Assembly: GCA_026389655.1 (NCBI GenBank)
Contig: JAPLHL010000182.1
Span: 1 to 8,433, forward strand
Length of the DNA: 8,433 nucleotides
Reading direction: 5' to 3'
Source: Chloroflexota bacterium
GTDB taxonomy: Bacteria; Chloroflexota; Dehalococcoidia; GIF9; UBA5629
Below are positions 5,537 through 8,433 of the stretch, piece by piece. The position numbers and the translations under genes were made by a program. The first letter of the stretch is position 1. Each line of letters begins with the position of its first letter. Below the pieces are notes generated by a model. The model was not told where the DNA came from. It did not search any database and saw only the letters and a list, made by a program, of their open reading frames with translations.

Positions 5537-6820
5537 ATGGTTGCTACAACTGACCTTGCCAAATTGGTAGGCAAGGAGAATGTGCTAGACGGCAAGGACG
5601 TGCTTGAAGCGTACTCAAAAGACATGAGCTTCGCAAGACCAATGCTCGCACGCTGCGTGGTTAAACCGAAGACCATGGAGGAGGTGCAGAAAGTCGTCAA
5701 GTGGGCCAACTCGACTAATACCCCTCTGGTACCAGTAAGTTCGGGGGCGCCGCACTTCCGCGGTGATACCATACCGAGCGTAGCAGGGGCCGGTGCCGTT
5801 ATTGTGGACGTCAGCGGTATGAAAAAAATCATGCGTGTTGACCGCCGGAACCGGGTCTGCATGGTGGAGCCCGGAGTCACGTTTGGCGAGTTAATACCCG
5901 CCCTGAAAAAGGAAAATATGGCACCATGGGCTGCAGGCCGTGCCCAGGTACGCGGCATGGGGCCTTCCCAGGTCGATTTCACCCGTCTTCTGCAAGCAGC
6001 GCAGGGCACTATGGGCATTGTGACATGGGCTTCTATCAAATGCCGCCCCCTGCCTAAAATAAAGGAGACTTATCTTGTTGCCTCCGATAAACTTGAAACG
6101 CTCATTGATTTTGCCTACAAAATCCAGTTTAAGAAGCTGGGAGAGGAACTTTTTATTGTCAACGGCCTGACGTTGTCAGCTATATTAAATAAGGACAGCA
6201 AGAAAATTGCTGAAATGGCGGCTACTTTACCACCCTGGATCCTTGTCTACAGCATAGACGGCGCCGGCTTGATTCCTCAGGAAAAAGTGGACTACCAGAG
6301 GGCGGATTCGATGGAACTGGCACAGTCATTTGGCCTGGCACTCAAAAAGGTTGTCGGTGGTGCAAGAGCAGATGATGTAGAGAAAATCATCGCCCACCCA
6401 TCAACTGAGCCTTACTGGAAACTCAGGTACAAGGGCAACTGTCACGATATGCTTTTCCTCACAACCATGGATAAGACCCCCGGTTTCGTTAATAAAATGC
6501 ATGAACTGGCGGGGGGCTGCAACTATCCTGCCGGTGATATGGGCATTTATATCCAGCCAACGGCACAGGGAACAAACTGCCATATCGAGTTTAACCTCAT
6601 GTTAGACCCCAAGAACACAGACCTGGCAAAAAAGGTCAGTCAAATAGATAGTGAGGGCTGTGAAGCGCTGGCACGTATGGGCGCTTTCTTCTCCCGGCCG
6701 TATGGGCCATGGGCGAAGTTTGCCTTCGGGTATGATACTCAAACAGTCATTGCCCTGCGCAAAGTCAAGTCGGTTTTTGATCCGAACGGCATCATGAACC
6801 CGGGCAAATTGTGCTTCTGA
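5537..6820 (+). CDS. FAD-binding oxidase, GlcD/VAO type, with apparent internal deletion (fad2)
   Basis: The 427-residue protein is a second FAD_binding_4 family member, distinct from fad1. Recognisable parts are CVVKPKTMEEVQKVVKWAN at 40-58, the loop SSGAPHFRGDT at 68-78, VEPGVTFGELIPALKKENM at 110-128, then GPSQVDFTRLLQAAQGTMGI at 142-161, and the C-terminal FDPNGIMNPGK motif at 414-424. In this family about 50-60 further residues (including a Gly/Ser-rich FAD-contact segment and the 'vvl-dG' strand) normally separate the EPGV-x-F-xx-L helix from the GTMGIVT motif. Here only about 13 residues stand between Met128 and Gly142. The frame stays open, so this is an in-frame loss near nucleotides 5910-5945. 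The gene may encode an inactive or structural subunit, or the loss may be an assembly error. It sits between etfB (12 bases) and the Fe-S protein (34 bases). Confidence 0.85.
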   Translation: MVATTDLAKLVGKENVLDGKDVLEAYSKDMSFARPMLARCVVKPKTMEEVQKVVKWANSTNTPLVPVSSGAPHFRGDTIPSVAGAGAVIVDVSGMKKIMRVDRRNRVCMVEPGVTFGELIPALKKENMAPWAAGRAQVRGMGPSQVDFTRLLQAAQGTMGIVTWASIKCRPLPKIKETYLVASDKLETLIDFAYKIQFKKLGEELFIVNGLTLSAILNKDSKKIAEMAATLPPWILVYSIDGAGLIPQEKVDYQRADSMELAQSFGLALKKVVGGARADDVEKIIAHPSTEPYWKLRYKGNCHDMLFLTTMDKTPGFVNKMHELAGGCNYPAGDMGIYIQPTAQGTNCHIEFNLMLDPKNTDLAKKVSQIDSEGCEALARMGAFFSRPYGPWAKFAFGYDTQTVIALRKVKSVFDPNGIMNPGKLCF

Positions 6821-6854
6821 TAACTGATGGGAAATTATGGGTAAGGAGATATAA

Positions 6855-8129
6855 ATGGCTCTTAAAGATTTCGAAAAAGATATGATGAGGGATTCCCGTT
6901 GCGGTTACTGCAAAGTCATTCCGCACGTTATGATGACAGACACCCGTTTTATTAACGTATGCCCCAGCATAGCCAAATTCAACTTCCACGGCTTTTCCGC
7001 GGGCGGCCGAATGGTAGCCGGGCTTTCGCTCCTGAGAGATAGGATCGAGTATACGGATGGTTTCCTGGATATGATATATCAATGCCAGATGGACGGCGCC
7101 TGCGACGTTTCCTGCAAAATCGACCGTGACCTGGAACCCTTGCAGGTAATGCAGGAGCTCAGGATAAAGTGCGTTGAGGACGGCCAGTTGATCGCCGGAC
7201 ATCAGCCTGTCCTGGAAGGATTACGCAAAGAAGATAACATGCTGCAGCGCAAAAAGGCCGATCGAGGCAAGTGGACCGAGGGACTGGGTATTAAAGAACT
7301 TACCAAGCATAAAGCCGAAGTCCTCTTCCATGCCGGATGCCGATACTCTTTTGATGAAGAGCTATGGCCGGTAGTAAAAGGCTGTATGAATATACTTAAA
7401 GAAGCCGGAGTCGACGCAGGTATAATGGGAAAAGATGAGGTCTGCTGCGGCGGCCGTGCTTACGAAATGGGCTATGAAGCAGAACTGGTCAAATACGCCG
7501 AGCATAATATCCAGGCCTGGAAAACAGCGGGGGTCAAAACCATAGTTACACCCTGCCCATGTTGTTACCAGGCATTCAAGGTACTTTACGATAAGATTGG
7601 GAAGAAACCGGACGTTGAGATTTATCATTTCACCGAGTATCTCGATAAATTGATTAAAGAAGGTAAACTTAAGTTAAAGAAGAAAGTGCCGATAAAAGTC
7701 ACTTATCATGATCCCTGCCACCTTGGGAGGCTATCCGAACCCTGGATACACTGGAGCGGTAAAGAAATAAAAGTGGGCGGGCAAATGATTGTAAACGAGC
7801 CACTTAAAAAACACAGAAGGGGCGCCGATGGTGTATACGATATACCCCGCGATATCCTCAAGGCGATACCCGGCCTGGAACTGGTGGAGATGTACCGCAT
7901 CAGGGAGTACGCCTGGTGCTGCGGGTCCGGCGGCGGAGTAAAAGAAGCTTACCCCGAGTTCGCACTCTGGACTGCCTCCGAGAGGATAAAAGAGGCTAAA
8001 GACGTTGGCGCAGAGGCACTTGTGAGCGCCTGCGGCTGGTGCAAACGCAACTTCACGGATGCAGTAAAGGAAACAGATAACAAGATAGAAGTCTACGACA
8101 TTGTCGACCTTGTTCAAAAGGCATTATAG
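6855..8129 (+). CDS. Double-CCG-domain Fe-S reductase subunit, HdrD/GlcF-like
   Basis: This 424-residue cytosolic protein would take electrons from the FAD oxidases or EtfB and pass them on through Fe-S clusters. Two cysteine-rich CCG domains are clear. CCG1 has Cys162, Cys197-Cys198-Gly-Gly and Cys234-Pro-Cys-Cys237. CCG2 has Cys288 (HDPCHLGR), Cys355-Cys356-Gly and Cys393-x2-Cys396. CCG2 holds a roughly 30-residue insertion (about 295-325), so Cys288 and Cys355 lie 66 residues apart, longer than usual. The N-terminal ferredoxin-like part is non-canonical: Cys16-x2-Cys19, Cys36-Pro, then Cys77-x2-Asp80-x2-Cys83-x3-Cys87, with Asp replacing a cysteine. AAGGAG (6843-6848) lies six bases before ATG 6855. 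It follows fad2 by 34 bases and precedes fad1B by 16. A decayed copy of its tail lies at 1604-1709. Confidence 0.9.
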   Translation: MALKDFEKDMMRDSRCGYCKVIPHVMMTDTRFINVCPSIAKFNFHGFSAGGRMVAGLSLLRDRIEYTDGFLDMIYQCQMDGACDVSCKIDRDLEPLQVMQELRIKCVEDGQLIAGHQPVLEGLRKEDNMLQRKKADRGKWTEGLGIKELTKHKAEVLFHAGCRYSFDEELWPVVKGCMNILKEAGVDAGIMGKDEVCCGGRAYEMGYEAELVKYAEHNIQAWKTAGVKTIVTPCPCCYQAFKVLYDKIGKKPDVEIYHFTEYLDKLIKEGKLKLKKKVPIKVTYHDPCHLGRLSEPWIHWSGKEIKVGGQMIVNEPLKKHRRGADGVYDIPRDILKAIPGLELVEMYRIREYAWCCGSGGGVKEAYPEFALWTASERIKEAKDVGAEALVSACGWCKRNFTDAVKETDNKIEVYDIVDLVQKAL

Positions 8130-8433
8130 GAAAGAGGTTAGAAAAATGAGTTTATCAAGAGAAGCTTACCGGGCGCTTGAAGATATCGTTGGACCTGATA
8201 ATATATCGGAGGAACCTGCCATCCTGGACGGATACTGCTTTATATGGGCGAACGAAGTACACTACGGTGATGTATTTTCAGCCAGGCCGCCTGCCGTAGT
8301 TATGCCCGGCAGCACTGCCGAGGTTCAGGGCGTGGTAAAAGTTTGCAACCGCTTTAATATAAAGTATCGAGCTCATGCTTCCGGATGGGAAGTACCCGCG
8401 ATATCGGCTAAAGAGCCTTTCATTCCGATTGAC
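8025..8433 (+). repeat. Direct repeat unit, downstream copy (hdrD tail, gap, start of fad1)
   Basis: Partner of 1604-2013. Here the hdrD-like gene is intact, so this copy keeps the ancestral gene order. Identity is perfect over 8121-8198 and about 90% over the visible fad1B codons. The repeat runs to the window edge. Confidence 0.9.
8146..8433 (+). CDS. FAD-binding oxidase, GlcD/VAO type, N-terminal 96 residues (fad1B)
   Basis: This is the start of a close paralogue of fad1A, cut by the window edge. Of 96 visible residues 87 are identical; replacements are E18D, V26I, F40Y, D41G, K43V, I63V, F81W, L93I and V95I. Twelve further codons differ silently, so both copies look to be held by selection in this stretch. 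The visible part covers the N-terminal helix and the first half of the FAD_binding_4 domain (RPPAVVMPGSTAEVQ at 47-61). ATG 8146 has AAAGAGG (8131-8137) eight bases away, identical to fad1A. Unlike fad1A, it follows an intact HdrD-like gene by 16 bases and is the fourth gene of the etfB operon. The main non-conservative changes (D41G, K43V, F81W) could reflect differing partner or substrate contacts. Confidence 0.88.
   Translation, partial: MSLSREAYRALEDIVGPDNISEEPAILDGYCFIWANEVHYGDVFSARPPAVVMPGSTAEVQGVVKVCNRFNIKYRAHASGWEVPAISAKEPFIPID

Noticed and set aside
5422..6039. 205-codon minus-strand frame opposite etfB and fad2
   Set aside because: The opposite strand carries clear EtfB and FAD-oxidase motifs with good ribosome binding sites; the antisense frame is Ser/Thr/Pro-rich shadow sequence.
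1..8433. tRNA, rRNA, CRISPR arrays or phage genes
   Set aside because: No cloverleaf-like segments, regularly spaced short repeats or phage-type proteins were seen on either strand.

Overview
The window looks like a mid-GC chromosome segment from a (probably anaerobic) bacterium. Genes have Shine-Dalgarno sequences and sigma70-like promoters, and the content is dominated by flavin and iron-sulfur redox proteins: EtfB, two FAD_binding_4 (GlcD/VAO-type) oxidases, a double-CCG-domain (HdrD/GlcF-type) protein and a cysteine-rich 4Fe-4S protein. Such sets are common in syntrophs, sulfate reducers and anaerobic Chloroflexota or Firmicutes; I cannot fix the taxon from the sequence alone.

Layout. 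(1) 1-1321, minus strand: a zinc-dependent medium-chain alcohol/polyol dehydrogenase (302-1321), followed downstream by the first 24 codons of a probable TetR-type regulator (1-73) that has its own promoter and inverted repeats. (2) 1322-1725: a non-coding stretch with a promoter/leader block (1413-1602), then a decayed 3' tail of an HdrD-like gene (about 1604-1709). (3) 1726-3291: FAD oxidase, called fad1A here. (4) 3407-4459: a protein with a probable helix-turn-helix N-terminus and several Fe-S cluster motifs. (5) 4460-4726: a second, diverged copy of the promoter/leader block (4491-4670). (6) 4727-8433: a tight operon of etfB, a second FAD oxidase (fad2), an HdrD-like double-CCG protein, and the first 96 codons of fad1B, a close paralogue of fad1A.

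Main structural reading. Leader copies A and B match each other, and the sequence from about 1604 matches that from about 8025 through the HdrD-like tail, the intergenic gap and the start of fad1. The simplest account is that the whole unit (leader, etfB, fad2, hdrD-like, fad1) was duplicated. The upstream copy then lost about 3.35 kb, from the end of its leader to the tail of its hdrD-like gene, which put fad1A directly under the leader promoter.

Functional reading (inference). FAD oxidases would oxidise an unidentified substrate, possibly a hydroxy-acid or alcohol. Electrons would pass to the CCG Fe-S protein and EtfB, and onward to a quinone or other acceptor. Three oddities deserve attention: EtfB has no EtfA beside it, fad2 appears to lack about 50-60 residues of its FAD-binding domain, and the HdrD-like protein has an Asp-for-Cys cluster motif at its N-terminus.
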